Source: an uncultured Ruminococcus sp. (GTDB lineage: Bacteria > Bacillota > Clostridia > Oscillospirales > Acutalibacteraceae). Taken from it: a DNA stretch of 30,079 nt. Shown one piece after another: positions 14,888 to 21,833 of the stretch. The stretch is taken from positions 1 through 30,079 of the forward strand of contig CACYDB010000070.1 of the NCBI GenBank assembly GCA_902773035.1, given 5' to 3'. The notes under the pieces were generated by a model. It did not search any database, was not told the DNA's origin, and saw only the letters and a program-made list of their open reading frames with translations. The position numbers and the translations under genes are program-made. How positions within the stretch are numbered: the stretch's first letter is position 1; the number at the start of each line of letters is the position of its first letter.

Positions 14888-16588
14888 TTACCTCCTCGAA
14901 ATTAATGTCATATACTCGTCGCGGATTTTGAGCAGAATCGTGTACGCGTCAAGCAGAGCGGCGGTTCCGTCAATCCTTCGTGTAGCGACTGAGGTTTTGA
15001 CAGGCTGTATGTTTCCGTTGACATCTTCCTTTTTCGCTGTGTTTGAAAGGCACCACTTGTCAATCGGGTTGTTGTTGTAGTTTATAAGCTTGCTCTCAAG
15101 GTCAACCTTGAGATTCTTCATCGGGTTTGAAAGCGTCTTGGTTCCCTGAATAACGGGTTCCATAACACATTTACCGAAGGTTTCTTCCATTTCCCTGACC
15201 CAGTACTCCGCGCTCCAATTGTCAAAGCCGACTTTGTAAACGTAGATGTCTAATTTCTGTTGAATTTCTATAAACCACTGAGTTACACACTTATAATCAA
15301 TCTTCCTGCCGGGACACGTCCGCATATAACCCTTCTGAATCCAGATATCGTATGGAATGTGGTCGGTCTCAACCTTCTTTGCGACAAGCTCCTCGGGAAT
15401 CCAGTACATCGAGAGCACATAGATGTGTTCATCATCGGGGAGCATAAAGAGAGCCTTCGCGGCGGTCAGGTCGGTTGTGCTCGAAAGGTCAGCGCCGCCG
15501 ATACAATATCGCGGCTTGAGCTCAGATACGTCAAAGGTCGCCTCGTTGTTGAGAGTGTCCCAGTCAAGCCAGGATTCAACGCTGTTCTCGGGAATGTTGA
15601 ATTCCTTGCAGAGTAGATTCTTGACGAGGTCGGGATTCTGCTTTGCCTTGTTGACTTTGTCGCGGAGCTGACTGAGGTTCTTGATAACGTTTAAGCCGGG
15701 ATTAGCCTTAATCCATAGCTCCTCATACTGCCACTCGTTTTTGTTATCGAGTTCGTATATCAGGAAAAGACTATGCTCGTCTTTGTAACCTTCGTCGTCA
15801 AAATAGCCGTTTATTATCCGCTTGCCTTCATCGTATATGAAGTCGTAGATATCCTCGCGGATTCTTCCGGCGGTCGAGGTTATGAATATAAGCGGCTGCT
15901 CTCGGGCTGTGGTACCGTCGACTATGATGTCGTACAGCTCACGCCCGCTTTTCCACTGATGAATTTCATCGAGCAGAGCGCCGTGAACGTTCAGACCGTC
16001 AAGCGTGTTGCTGTCAGAGGCAAGCGGCTTGAACGTGCCGTCGTTGTAGCTCTCGGACGAGAGCTCGTAAGATAGCGGGTTAATACGTCGCCGTAGCGTA
16101 GGCGACTTGTTGACCATACGCTTTGCCTCTTGCCAGATGATTTTCGCCTGGTCGCGTTTCGTTGCGACAGCGTAAACCTCGGGACCGTTCTCCCCGTCGG
16201 CTATCTGTAGATACAGTCCGACGATTGAAGCGAGGAGAGACTTGCCGTTTTTTTTACCGACAATCAGAGCTACGCGTCTGAATTTGCGTATGCCGTTTAT
16301 GTCGATGAATCCGAAAGCTCCGGCAAGCGCCGCCTTTTCCCAGAGCATTAGCCTGACTCGTTGACCTCCGAGCTTGCCTTTGCTGTGGCGGCAGTAGTTT
16401 TCTGCAAATTCAAGAATATGATTAGCGCGAGCGGGAGAGTAAAAATACTCATTCGGGTGTTCGCAGTCGTATGCCAGTTTTTTATATGTGAGATAGATTT
16501 TGACTCCGACTTTTTCTTCCCCTGACTTGATTTTTCGCCAGTATTCAAGGACAGGGTTGTAATCATCGGGATATTTGACCTTTGACAT
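14888..16588 (-). CDS. terL: Terminase large subunit
   Basis: A 566-aa packaging motor and nuclease of the HK97-like Terminase_1 group. Walker A is VGKKNGKS (residues 110-117), Walker B is LLDE (205-208), and FITSTAG (about 234-240) is the coupling motif. The RNase H-like nuclease domain begins around GGADLSSTTDLTA (first catalytic Asp), with VGFDNWSA and a terminal RRIDGTAALLDAY supplying the others. The ATG overlaps the terS stop by one base (TAATG). It drives ATP-dependent DNA translocation through the portal. Confidence 0.96.
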   Translation of the reverse strand: MSKVKYPDDYNPVLEYWRKIKSGEEKVGVKIYLTYKKLAYDCEHPNEYFYSPARANHILEFAENYCRHSKGKLGGQRVRLMLWEKAALAGAFGFIDINGIRKFRRVALIVGKKNGKSLLASIVGLYLQIADGENGPEVYAVATKRDQAKIIWQEAKRMVNKSPTLRRRINPLSYELSSESYNDGTFKPLASDSNTLDGLNVHGALLDEIHQWKSGRELYDIIVDGTTAREQPLIFITSTAGRIREDIYDFIYDEGKRIINGYFDDEGYKDEHSLFLIYELDNKNEWQYEELWIKANPGLNVIKNLSQLRDKVNKAKQNPDLVKNLLCKEFNIPENSVESWLDWDTLNNEATFDVSELKPRYCIGGADLSSTTDLTAAKALFMLPDDEHIYVLSMYWIPEELVAKKVETDHIPYDIWIQKGYMRTCPGRKIDYKCVTQWFIEIQQKLDIYVYKVGFDNWSAEYWVREMEETFGKCVMEPVIQGTKTLSNPMKNLKVDLESKLINYNNNPIDKWCLSNTAKKEDVNGNIQPVKTSVATRRIDGTAALLDAYTILLKIRDEYMTLISRR

Positions 16589-16968
16589 TACACATCTTTG
16601 CGATCATTGACGAAATCGTCAAAGTCATCAGTCTGTACTTTTACTTTTTCGTTTACGGGGAGTAAATCGGTGAGCTGTTTAACACATTTCTGGTAGCTCA
16701 CATTGAGCTTGTTGTATAAATCCGCACTCGGTCTGGTTCGTTCGTAAGGCTTTGTTTTCTCACCCTGTGAAAACATCTCGGTCATACCGTTTTCACGGAG
16801 GTCAACAGCTAAATCCTGTAACGAAATACGCATAAAAGCAGCGTTTTCCAATAGACCTTCCGTGCTTTTTTTGCTATTTTCGGGTATATTTTTGAATATT
16901 TTTTTAAGTCTGTTTAACTCTTTTTTTATCCGCTCTTCTTTGGTTAACTCTTTCCTTTTATTAGCCAA
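16588..16968 (-). CDS. terS: Terminase small subunit, P27-like
   Basis: A 126-aa protein in the small-terminase slot, coupled to terL. It resembles the P27 family: a charged N-terminal region (RKELTKEERIKKELNRLKKI), helices around LENAAFMRISLQDLAVDLRE, and the conserved RPSADLYNKLNVSYQKCVKQLTDLLP pattern split across residues 80-104. The start is TTG, with GAGGG 6-7 nt upstream; no ATG lies nearby. The acidic C-terminus (TDDFDDFVNDRKD) is typical. It recognises the packaging site. Confidence 0.85.
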   Translation of the reverse strand: MANKRKELTKEERIKKELNRLKKIFKNIPENSKKSTEGLLENAAFMRISLQDLAVDLRENGMTEMFSQGEKTKPYERTRPSADLYNKLNVSYQKCVKQLTDLLPVNEKVKVQTDDFDDFVNDRKDV

Positions 16969-17066
16969 AATTTTTCCCTCGCTTTCTGAGGTTTAGGGGG
17001 AGGGGGGTCTGTAGCTCACCTGCGTATTACAGAAAACTCACCCCCTCGGTCTCCGTGTGAGATTTT
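16969..17066. other. HNH-terS intergenic region, candidate cos site
   Basis: The only sizeable gap in the packaging module. It contains a G-run on the plus strand (GGGGGAGGGGGG at 16996-17007) and a C-rich partner (CACCCCCTCGG at 17039-17049), flanked by short repeats. HNH endonucleases next to terminase are needed for cos cleavage in HK97-like phages, and cos normally lies beside terS. Assignment is by position and composition only. Confidence 0.35.
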
Positions 17067-17393
17067 TCAGAGTTTTTTCAGGGGGGGCGGTATCGGGTTT
17101 CCGTCGTCGTCGAATTTAAGTCTTTTTTCACTCAAACAAAAGACGCCGTGATGTTTGTCGTGACACTTTTTGCAGACGAATTGAAGGTTCTTGAAGTTCA
17201 ATGTGACGCTCGGGTCGTTGATGTTGATCTCGTTGAGCTCGATGATATGATGAACGATATATCCGAGGTCGCCGTCACACTCCTCACGCATTTCGCAGAG
17301 CCCGCCGTCTACAGCCTGACGTTGTTTGATATAAGCAGCGCGGCACTTGCGCCACGGTGTTGTTTTGTAAAACCTTTCTGCCCAGGGTTTCAT
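17067..17393 (-). CDS. HNH endonuclease beside terminase
   Basis: A 108-aa HNH nuclease. The core is VHHIIELNEIN (His48-His49), an Asn in TLNFKNLQFV (about 66-69), and KKCHDKHH (Cys77, His78, His81), with zinc-type cysteines C33, C39, C74 and C77. AGGTGA lies 7 nt before the ATG. This is the first gene after the early terminator and hence of the late operon. Phage HNH proteins at this position work with the terminase in cutting concatemers; here that role is inferred from context, and a homing-like role is less likely. Confidence 0.9.
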   Translation of the reverse strand: MKPWAERFYKTTPWRKCRAAYIKQRQAVDGGLCEMREECDGDLGYIVHHIIELNEININDPSVTLNFKNLQFVCKKCHDKHHGVFCLSEKRLKFDDDGNPIPPPLKKL

Positions 17394-17417
17394 ACTTTTT
17401 CACCTATACTCTAATTT

Positions 17418-17466
17418 TAAAAAAATATAGGTCGCACTACTATTTGTTTAGCAGTACGACCTATAT
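17418..17466 (-). terminator. Strong early-operon terminator
   Basis: ATATAGGTCG (17425-17434) and CGACCTATAT (17457-17466) form a perfect 10-bp stem, with a further 4-bp inner helix (TACT/AGTA). On the minus strand the stem is followed by seven T residues (17424-17418). The stop codon of the upstream gene (17463-17461) lies inside the stem. It separates early from late genes. Confidence 0.85.
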
Positions 17467-17832
17467 GAATTTTGAGATATTTAAGTTTCTTTTTTCGGCA
17501 CAGAGCCGCCGCGCCTTTCGCAAGGATTTCCAGACAACGTCCTCGGATATGTAATGCTCAAGCGTGAAGTGTGTCACTCTCTCGGTGAACTCCTTTCGGC
17601 TCAGCGGCTTTGTGGGATTCTTAAAATATATTTCTTTGACCGCGAGAACCGCGCGTCCGTTTCCGCTGCTTGATAATTCTCGCAGTGTTTCATCTACCGC
17701 GATTAAATCGCTAACCGCGGCAGATGATAACTCTGATTGATTTTCAATTATCTGATTTCGATTTGGTTGACCTTGTTTCGCGTAAAAGCGGAACATTGAA
17801 ATAACATAGTCCCGAGTGTTGTCTTTTTTCAT
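17461..17832 (-). CDS. Candidate late-gene regulator (HTH-like C-terminus)
   Basis: A 123-aa protein starting MKKDNTRDYVISMFRFYA. It is the last early gene, immediately before the early terminator and the packaging genes, where ArpU/RinA-like or sigma-like late activators of Firmicutes phages sit. The N-terminal half is helical (DLIAVDETLRELS). The C-terminal half has VKEIYF, then PLSRKEFTERVTHFTLEHY and SEDVVWKSLRKARRLCAEK, which reads like a helix-turn-helix of that type. The start at 17832 has GGGA 6-7 nt upstream; 19 upstream in-frame residues overlap another gene and are rejected. The regulatory role is inferred. Confidence 0.55.
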   Translation of the reverse strand: MKKDNTRDYVISMFRFYAKQGQPNRNQIIENQSELSSAAVSDLIAVDETLRELSSSGNGRAVLAVKEIYFKNPTKPLSRKEFTERVTHFTLEHYISEDVVWKSLRKARRLCAEKRNLNISKFI

Positions 17833-17833
17833 T

Positions 17834-18028
17834 TCAATCCCATTTGATTGCTTGTCCGCAATCGGTACAGTATTTTGATGTTTTCTCAATTATCGCACGG
17901 CACCGAGGACAGCGCAGAATTATTCTCTGCTGAGTCGTTCTCAGCGGTTTAAAGGGTACGCGTTCAATCGGTAAGACTTGTTGCTTGAGCTCGTCGTATG
18001 CTGCACTGTAGAATTTGATTATATCCAT
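17834..18028 (-). CDS. Small zinc-ribbon protein (start uncertain)
   Basis: A 64-aa reading from MDIIKFYSAAYDELKQQVLP to the end. A zinc ribbon lies at the C-terminus: RCPRCRAIIEK then KYCTDCGQAIKWD, with two C-x2-C pairs. The ATG at 18028 has no ribosome binding site and lies inside the preceding ORF. The frame upstream of 18028 looks like a shadow. It may be the C-terminal half of a single protein whose frame is broken at an A6/T6 run (18030-18035). Confidence 0.55.
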   Translation of the reverse strand: MDIIKFYSAAYDELKQQVLPIERVPFKPLRTTQQRIILRCPRCRAIIEKTSKYCTDCGQAIKWD

Positions 18029-18170
18029 CAAAAAACGGTTTCGATAAAAGCATTGAATTATGCTGTGAGTTAATAACAATCTTGATCGCCTCGAATTTAT
18101 CATCATCGGAGATATTGTCGGAGTTAATGCTTTTGCAGATTTCAATTGCTTTTTTCAGTTTCATTTTCAT
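17964..18170 (-). CDS. Hypothetical small protein, possibly truncated by frameshift
   Basis: A 68-aa ORF starting in an ATGA overlap with the upstream stop. Residues 1-45 are a well-formed helical N-terminus (LKKAIEICKSINSDN, DDDKFEAIKIVINS). From residue 46 onward the sequence loses that character (CSIRRAQATSLTD) and overlaps the zinc-ribbon frame by 65 bp. Removing one T from the T6 run (18035-18030) would join residues 1-47 to the zinc-ribbon ORF as one protein of about 111 aa. Function unknown. Confidence 0.5.
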   Translation of the reverse strand: MKMKLKKAIEICKSINSDNISDDDKFEAIKIVINSQHNSMLLSKPFFDGYNQILQCSIRRAQATSLTD

Positions 18171-18490
18171 TCTTTCTCACGCTCCTTCAACGCCTGTTCT
18201 ACTTTCTTGTAATGTTCGCAATGCTCTCTTATTTCTAACACACAAGCTGAACACATTTGACATTTAGTATATTCGGCACACCTGTTTGTTAGTGGACGAA
18301 TTACATTTTGCTGTAACTCTGAAACATTAACGAATTTTGAGCGGTCCATAAAGAACTTGCAGCCTTTATTATGATTGTTTAATCCTAATTCAATCACTTC
18401 TTGTACATTTAAAGACCCCATATCCTTCATTATATTTTTTAAGTCTTCCTTACACAATTCAACGTGTAAGCAAGTATTACAAGTTGGCAT
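18167..18490 (-). CDS. Cys-rich hypothetical phage protein
   Basis: A 107-aa protein with two Cys clusters: CNTCLHVELC at the start, and CAEYTKCQMCSACVLEIREHC toward the C-terminus, probably one or two zinc sites. The start at 18490 has AAAGGAG 8 nt upstream; the 8 codons before it contain that site and are rejected. It overlaps the ASCH gene end by 14 bp and its own stop overlaps the next ATG. The Cys spacing resembles small phage zinc proteins, but I assign no function. Confidence 0.65.
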   Translation of the reverse strand: MPTCNTCLHVELCKEDLKNIMKDMGSLNVQEVIELGLNNHNKGCKFFMDRSKFVNVSELQQNVIRPLTNRCAEYTKCQMCSACVLEIREHCEHYKKVEQALKEREKE

Positions 18491-19079
18491 TAATTTTTCT
18501 CCTTTCCTCCACATAGCACCAGCTCTGAGGCGGGTGGTTCAAGTATTCAAACGGACAGTTTTGTTCTCCATAAATACAGGACATAGTATTTGCGTCAGCA
18601 GGATCATCACCGGGAGAAGCTTGTATATATCTGCAACAAATACCGTTATCAGAAACACACTGTCTACCACCAGCCTTACGAAACTCGCTCAATTCTTTCG
18701 GCTTGTCGTAGATTTTAAGGTCTGAAATGTGCCAGCCGTAAATCGTCTTTAATCCAGCATAATTTATTAAATCGTGTGGAAAAACTGCGGTCAGTTTTGT
18801 TGGTAGAAGTCGTACATAGTTACCGGGTGTGACTGTAATAATTCTGTCACAAATAAACTCTCCTATCACCTTGCCGCCACAATAAAGCAACTGACCGTAT
18901 TCATTTCCTTCGATTATGTACATATAATCTTCATCAGCCCGCTTAGCTTTAGTGCAATAAACATAGCACTTAAACGGTGTATTGAGCTTCGGCTCTGACT
19001 TTCTTACCTCAATTTTTTTCTGTCCGCTTACAATAAGCTCGCAATACTGAGGTTTAATGCTCAATAATATGGCTTTCAT
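18477..19079 (-). CDS. ASCH-domain protein with C-terminal Cys region
   Basis: A 200-aa protein. Residues 1-120 form an ASCH-like domain (PUA-type beta barrel, thought to bind RNA): MKAILLSIKPQYCELIVSG, KKIEVRKSEPK with the conserved E-x-R, YVYCTKAK and GKVIGEFICDRI. YGWHISDLKIYDKPKELSEF follows and ends the domain in many phage versions. The C-terminus has Cys residues and PPQSWCYVEE, also usual in this family. GGAGGGG lies 5 nt before the ATG. Phage ASCH proteins are widespread, with an unproven role in RNA or translation control. Confidence 0.85.
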   Translation of the reverse strand: MKAILLSIKPQYCELIVSGQKKIEVRKSEPKLNTPFKCYVYCTKAKRADEDYMYIIEGNEYGQLLYCGGKVIGEFICDRIITVTPGNYVRLLPTKLTAVFPHDLINYAGLKTIYGWHISDLKIYDKPKELSEFRKAGGRQCVSDNGICCRYIQASPGDDPADANTMSCIYGEQNCPFEYLNHPPQSWCYVEERRKINANL

Positions 19080-19116
19080 TGTTCCCCTCCTGTGTTTCTT
19101 TTATGGTTATGTTCAT
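19054..19116 (-). CDS. Possible 20-aa leader peptide before the ASCH gene
   Basis: A 20-codon ORF (MNITIKETQEGNNESHIIEH) with AAAGGAG 7 nt before its ATG, a better site than many real genes here. It spans the ASCH ribosome binding site and ends 26 nt inside the ASCH gene in another frame. It could couple translation of the XF1762-like and ASCH genes. Its length makes chance possible. Confidence 0.3.
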   Translation of the reverse strand: MNITIKETQEGNNESHIIEH

Positions 19117-19120
19117 CTTT

Positions 19121-19561
19121 TTACTCCTTTTCAAATCGTAATTTCAATTGTGCCGGACATAAATCAACCTCAGGCTTTCGCTTGCCTGTCCACCTAAGCC
19201 CGCCACATTTTCCGACACACTTATACCCGCTTGCTTTCAGGCTTGAACCGTTTTCACTTTCCAAAATGTATGTAATGACTTTCTTATACCCCATAGCCCG
19301 AGCCGCTCTCCAAGCCGCTGCGTATAGAATCGAGCACGCGTTATATGTCCCGTCAGTACAACATCTCGTAACTTCTAAAGTTAAACCATCATCAAGATAA
19401 CGTGACACGGGTCTGCCAACGATACATACTCCTACGATTCTATTACCGTCAGTCGCACCGATTGAGAACTTATGACCGACAACTGCTCTATGGTGCCTGT
19501 GATAACGAGTAACAAAAGCATTTGCCTCAGCAAGCGATACAGGAACAATATCAAGACTCAT
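19121..19561 (-). CDS. XF1762-family / GNAT-like protein
   Basis: A 146-aa protein of the phage XF1762-like group, which appears related to GNAT acetyltransferases. Signals: SLAEANAFVTRYHRHHR at the start, GHKFSIGATDGNRIVGVCIVGRP, VTRCCTDGTYNACSILYAAA followed by AARAMGYKKVITYIL, then a C-terminal GLRWTGKRKP. The Cys-Thr-Asp-Gly-Thr-x-Asn-Ala-Cys stretch is very typical. The substrate is not known. It lies in the small-gene part of the early operon and could modify a host or phage protein. Confidence 0.8.
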   Translation of the reverse strand: MSLDIVPVSLAEANAFVTRYHRHHRAVVGHKFSIGATDGNRIVGVCIVGRPVSRYLDDGLTLEVTRCCTDGTYNACSILYAAAWRAARAMGYKKVITYILESENGSSLKASGYKCVGKCGGLRWTGKRKPEVDLCPAQLKLRFEKE

Positions 19562-19579
19562 TACTTCTCACACTCCTAT

Positions 19580-19777
19580 CTATTTTCCGGACCTTTTTGC
19601 CGACGATTGAATGTATAAAGGACATTCTTTAGTTTTTTTAAAATCTGCCCAGCTTGTAGTCATATAAGAGAAAAACAAAAAATTATCTTGTAAATCCTGT
19701 GTTAATTGCGCTCTATAACATTTTTTTGGACATTTGCTTTTTAAATAATCAGCACAATGAGTAGCGTCGTGGTTCAT
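19580..19777 (-). CDS. Small Cys-containing hypothetical protein
   Basis: A 65-aa ORF that I do not recognise. It has four Cys (CADYLKSKCPKKC and a late KECPLYI) and two His near the start, so a single metal site is possible. The ATG has AGGAGTG 7 nt upstream. Neighbours are other small Cys-rich early genes. It ends 18 bp before the XF1762-like gene start. Confidence 0.55.
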   Translation of the reverse strand: MNHDATHCADYLKSKCPKKCYRAQLTQDLQDNFLFFSYMTTSWADFKKTKECPLYIQSSAKRSGK

Positions 19778-19799
19778 AGATTACACTCCTATATATCCT

Positions 19800-20162
19800 T
19801 TAATTCTTTTTGCCGACGTCGGCAATATGATTGCTCTCGGGTAGATTTGCGATTATTCTCGCAAGCTTGGCGGCTTTTTTGTAATTTTCTGCATAACAAG
19901 CTTTTCTCCAATTATCATATTCGCTAACATAGCATAATCGGTGTTTCCACTGAATAGGGCAAACACTACAATTTCGTCGAAAATTTATTGTACCATACTC
20001 ACAACAATAACAATCACAAACGGGTCTAATTGAGTCAGGAATATTATTCGCAACAAAATATTTCTCTTTCATTACAACCCTTTTCCGCCTCAATGTCTCG
20101 TCAGCTATCCAATTCCACATCTTGCGGTGGTTCTCAATTGTTTGTTCTCTCGTAAGTTTCAT
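19800..20162 (-). CDS. Cys-rich hypothetical phage protein
   Basis: A 120-aa protein with a central Cys cluster, CDCYCCEYGTINFRRNCSVC, followed by PIQW and a later Cys pair; probably a zinc-binding knuckle. Flanking helices are MKLTREQTIENHRKMWNWIAD and KKAAKLARIIANLPE. The ATG overlaps the previous stop (ATGA). This type of small protein is common in clostridial prophage early regions and its role is unknown. Confidence 0.65.
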   Translation of the reverse strand: MKLTREQTIENHRKMWNWIADETLRRKRVVMKEKYFVANNIPDSIRPVCDCYCCEYGTINFRRNCSVCPIQWKHRLCYVSEYDNWRKACYAENYKKAAKLARIIANLPESNHIADVGKKN

Positions 20163-20365
20163 TTCTTTCTCCTTTCCGCGATTTTCCTCAGATAATTCGC
20201 GCGACCTATCAAATCGTAATATATCAGCTCATAACTGTTTATTTTCGCGTTGAGCTCCTCACGATTTCGTGAGGTTTTCGATTTTGATTTGTACTTGTCA
20301 ATCGTCTTTTTGAGCTCTTCTGCTTGTTGCTCGCACTCGCGACTCATTTCTGCATAGCTGTTCAT
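20159..20365 (-). CDS. Small coiled-coil hypothetical protein
   Basis: A 68-aa, highly charged, almost entirely helical protein (QQAEELKKTIDKYKSKS, EELNAKINSYELIYYDLI, LRKIAERRKK). It starts 17 bp after the Rep gene and overlaps the next start by 4 bp. Its site (CAGGAC) is weak. Being just downstream of the initiator it may be a replication accessory, but nothing in the sequence shows that. Confidence 0.6.
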   Translation of the reverse strand: MNSYAEMSRECEQQAEELKKTIDKYKSKSKTSRNREELNAKINSYELIYYDLIGRANYLRKIAERRKK

Positions 20366-20382
20366 AAATGTCCTGCTTTCCG

Positions 20383-21219
20383 CTACCGTAGGTCGCGCCG
20401 CGGCGGCTTGTAGAATCTCAGGAGGAAAAAGAACCCTCCGAAATCTTCGTTATAAAACAGAGCCCGCTCCATTTCCGACGCGTTCGCGTACTCGTCGGGT
20501 CTGATAAAGTTGTAGCCGCTGTACAGATTCTCAACCGCGGAGAAATCCGTATGAGAGCCCATATGCTCAACTTGCTTTGTCCTCAACCTCTTGACCCGAG
20601 GATTCTTTATCGGCTCCTCCATACTCCGCGAACGGTAGTACGTGCATTTGAGTCCGCGGCGCTTGTTTTCTTCGATGTGCTTCATAAAGTAGTCGGAGAG
20701 GTTTTGAATCCCGAACTTGTCGAACTCCAACGAGTCAACGGTTATCTTACCTCGAAGCTCATATTCTCCGGCGCCGACATTGATTTGCCACAGCGTTTTG
20801 AACACATCGGGAGCGAATATTCCGCTGACAATCAGGTGACTGTGTAACCTCTTGCGCCTGGCTCCGTAGCCTGTGACCTTGAAGATTCTCGGCGGCGGTA
20901 AGTTCATTTTCTTCGCAAGCCGCTGAATCCTGCGTATGTAGTTGTTGACTTCCTTTTCCGCTGCCTTGAAGTCTTTCGGCAGATATTTGTCTTTGTAGGT
21001 TACGGTTATAAAAAAATCGGCGGGCGTAAAGTTGTGATTAAAGAGACGGTGAACGTAGCGGTTGCGGTTGTTGTCGTTAAGAGTTTGTTGAACTGCTCGC
21101 GTCGGCTTATACTGCCCTTTGCGCCGTTTGCCTTTACCGCGGGTCAGAATTTCCGGGTACACCTGAACCTCGAGATAGTTGTTCCCGCAGTAGTACTCAT
21201 TGAATCTATAAACAGGCAT
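20383..21219 (-). CDS. Replication initiator, HUH / Rep_ORF2-G2P-like
   Basis: A 278-aa protein with the order of motifs seen in rolling-circle initiators: motif 1 FFITVTY (69-75), motif 2 RLHSHLIVSG with the metal-binding His pair (H126, H128), and motif 3 YFMKH with candidate catalytic Tyr177 and Lys180. The N-terminus (CGNNYLEVQVYPE, then a basic GKGKRRKGQ patch) and NFTPADFF resemble Rep_ORF2/G2P-type proteins found on Firmicutes elements. It is predicted to nick one strand at the origin. It lies after a 239-bp non-coding gap that may hold that origin. No other initiator, primase or helicase loader is visible. Confidence 0.8.
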   Translation of the reverse strand: MPVYRFNEYYCGNNYLEVQVYPEILTRGKGKRRKGQYKPTRAVQQTLNDNNRNRYVHRLFNHNFTPADFFITVTYKDKYLPKDFKAAEKEVNNYIRRIQRLAKKMNLPPPRIFKVTGYGARRKRLHSHLIVSGIFAPDVFKTLWQINVGAGEYELRGKITVDSLEFDKFGIQNLSDYFMKHIEENKRRGLKCTYYRSRSMEEPIKNPRVKRLRTKQVEHMGSHTDFSAVENLYSGYNFIRPDEYANASEMERALFYNEDFGGFFFLLRFYKPPRRDLR

Positions 21220-21313
21220 TGTTTTCCTTTCTGCTTTTATCGCCGTAACTTTAATACTAAATTACTAGGCGAAAGAAAGACGATATTTTCTTATAAAAAT
21301 TTCTAAAAGTTAG

Positions 21314-21338
21314 CCCAGACCGCCGCACTCGGTCTGGG
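21314..21338 (-). terminator. GC-rich hairpin: terminator or Rep nick-site hairpin
   Basis: CCCAGACCG (21314-21322) pairs perfectly with CGGTCTGGG (21330-21338) around a 7-nt loop. On the minus strand it is followed by CTAACTTTTAG, a broken T tract. It might terminate the upstream part of the early operon, or present the initiator nick site. The sequence alone does not decide. Confidence 0.5.
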
Positions 21339-21380
21339 TTACTATACGGAATGTTGTGTGGCTTGTTGCAAATTGTATAT

Positions 21381-21409
21381 ATTCTTATGAGGAAAAAACA
21401 ATATGTCAA
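21381..21409 (-). promoter_or_regulatory. Possible weak promoter driving the Rep segment
   Basis: TTGACA on the minus strand (21409-21404), 17 nt, then AAGAAT (21386-21381), which matches the -10 consensus at four of six positions. It would transcribe the Rep hairpin and gene. The -10 is poor, so this is tentative. Confidence 0.3.
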
Positions 21410-21434
21410 ATGTTCAAAAAAGACGAATATGTAA

Positions 21435-21453
21435 AAGCGTGTGCGGTACGCTT
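21435..21453 (-). terminator. Weak hairpin after VRR-NUC gene
   Basis: AAGCGT (21435-21440) pairs with ACGCTT (21448-21453), loop 7 nt, with a short TTTTA run on the minus strand. It begins just after the VRR-NUC stop and may attenuate transcription there. Confidence 0.35.
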
Positions 21454-21458
21454 GTTAC

Positions 21459-21833
21459 CTATTTCAAATTGAGGTAATACTCAATTGCTTTTATAGCGCG
21501 TTGTGCGCTGTAGCACACTATAGCGGCGTTACCGTTATCAATCAGAGCGTTTATCCACTCTATTTGTGCCTTACTCGGTTTATTGGGTTTAACCTTCATT
21601 TCGACGTACAGGCTGTGATACTTGCCGCGCGGCACCGGGAGATGAAGATCAGGTACTCCCGCCTTGACTCCTTGCCGTTTCAGGTTGGCAGCTTCTTTCT
21701 TGTTTCGGCTACCCCCGTTTGGTATGTGGTGAAGGAGTTTCAATTCCGGGTATGTGCCCTGCATATACTCTGACCACTCGATCACCGCCGCCTGTTCGTC
21801 AGCCTCGCTCGGTGTCGGGATCTTCTGCGGCAT
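21459..21833 (-). CDS. VRR-NUC nuclease-domain protein
   Basis: A 124-aa phage-type VRR-NUC (PD-(D/E)XK) nuclease. Visible parts: EADEQAAVIEWSEY (N-terminal acidic helix), LLHHIPNGGSRNKKEAANLKRQG, VKAGVPDLHLPVPRGKYHSLYVEMKV holding the catalytic D and E-x-K (split over residues 55-80), and KPSKAQIEWINAL. Stand-alone VRR-NUC proteins occur in phage replication modules and are thought to act on branched DNA. The start at 21833 is preferred because the 24 residues upstream are a frame shadow of the previous gene; the overlap is then 35 bp. The ribosome binding site is weak. Confidence 0.88.
   Translation of the reverse strand: MPQKIPTPSEADEQAAVIEWSEYMQGTYPELKLLHHIPNGGSRNKKEAANLKRQGVKAGVPDLHLPVPRGKYHSLYVEMKVKPNKPSKAQIEWINALIDNGNAAIVCYSAQRAIKAIEYYLNLK

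Larger units (their letters stand above)
21220..21458. other. Non-coding gap upstream of Rep, candidate origin and promoter region
   Basis: The longest gap in the early operon. It contains a GC-rich hairpin (21314-21338), a small hairpin beside the VRR-NUC stop (21435-21453), a candidate promoter, and A/T-rich stretches between. Rolling-circle origins are usually near their rep gene, so this is the natural place to look. No conserved nick sequence is recognised. Confidence 0.4.

Noticed and set aside
15260..16075. Plus-strand ORFs opposite terL
   Set aside because: They are antisense to a confident terL and have no supporting sites.
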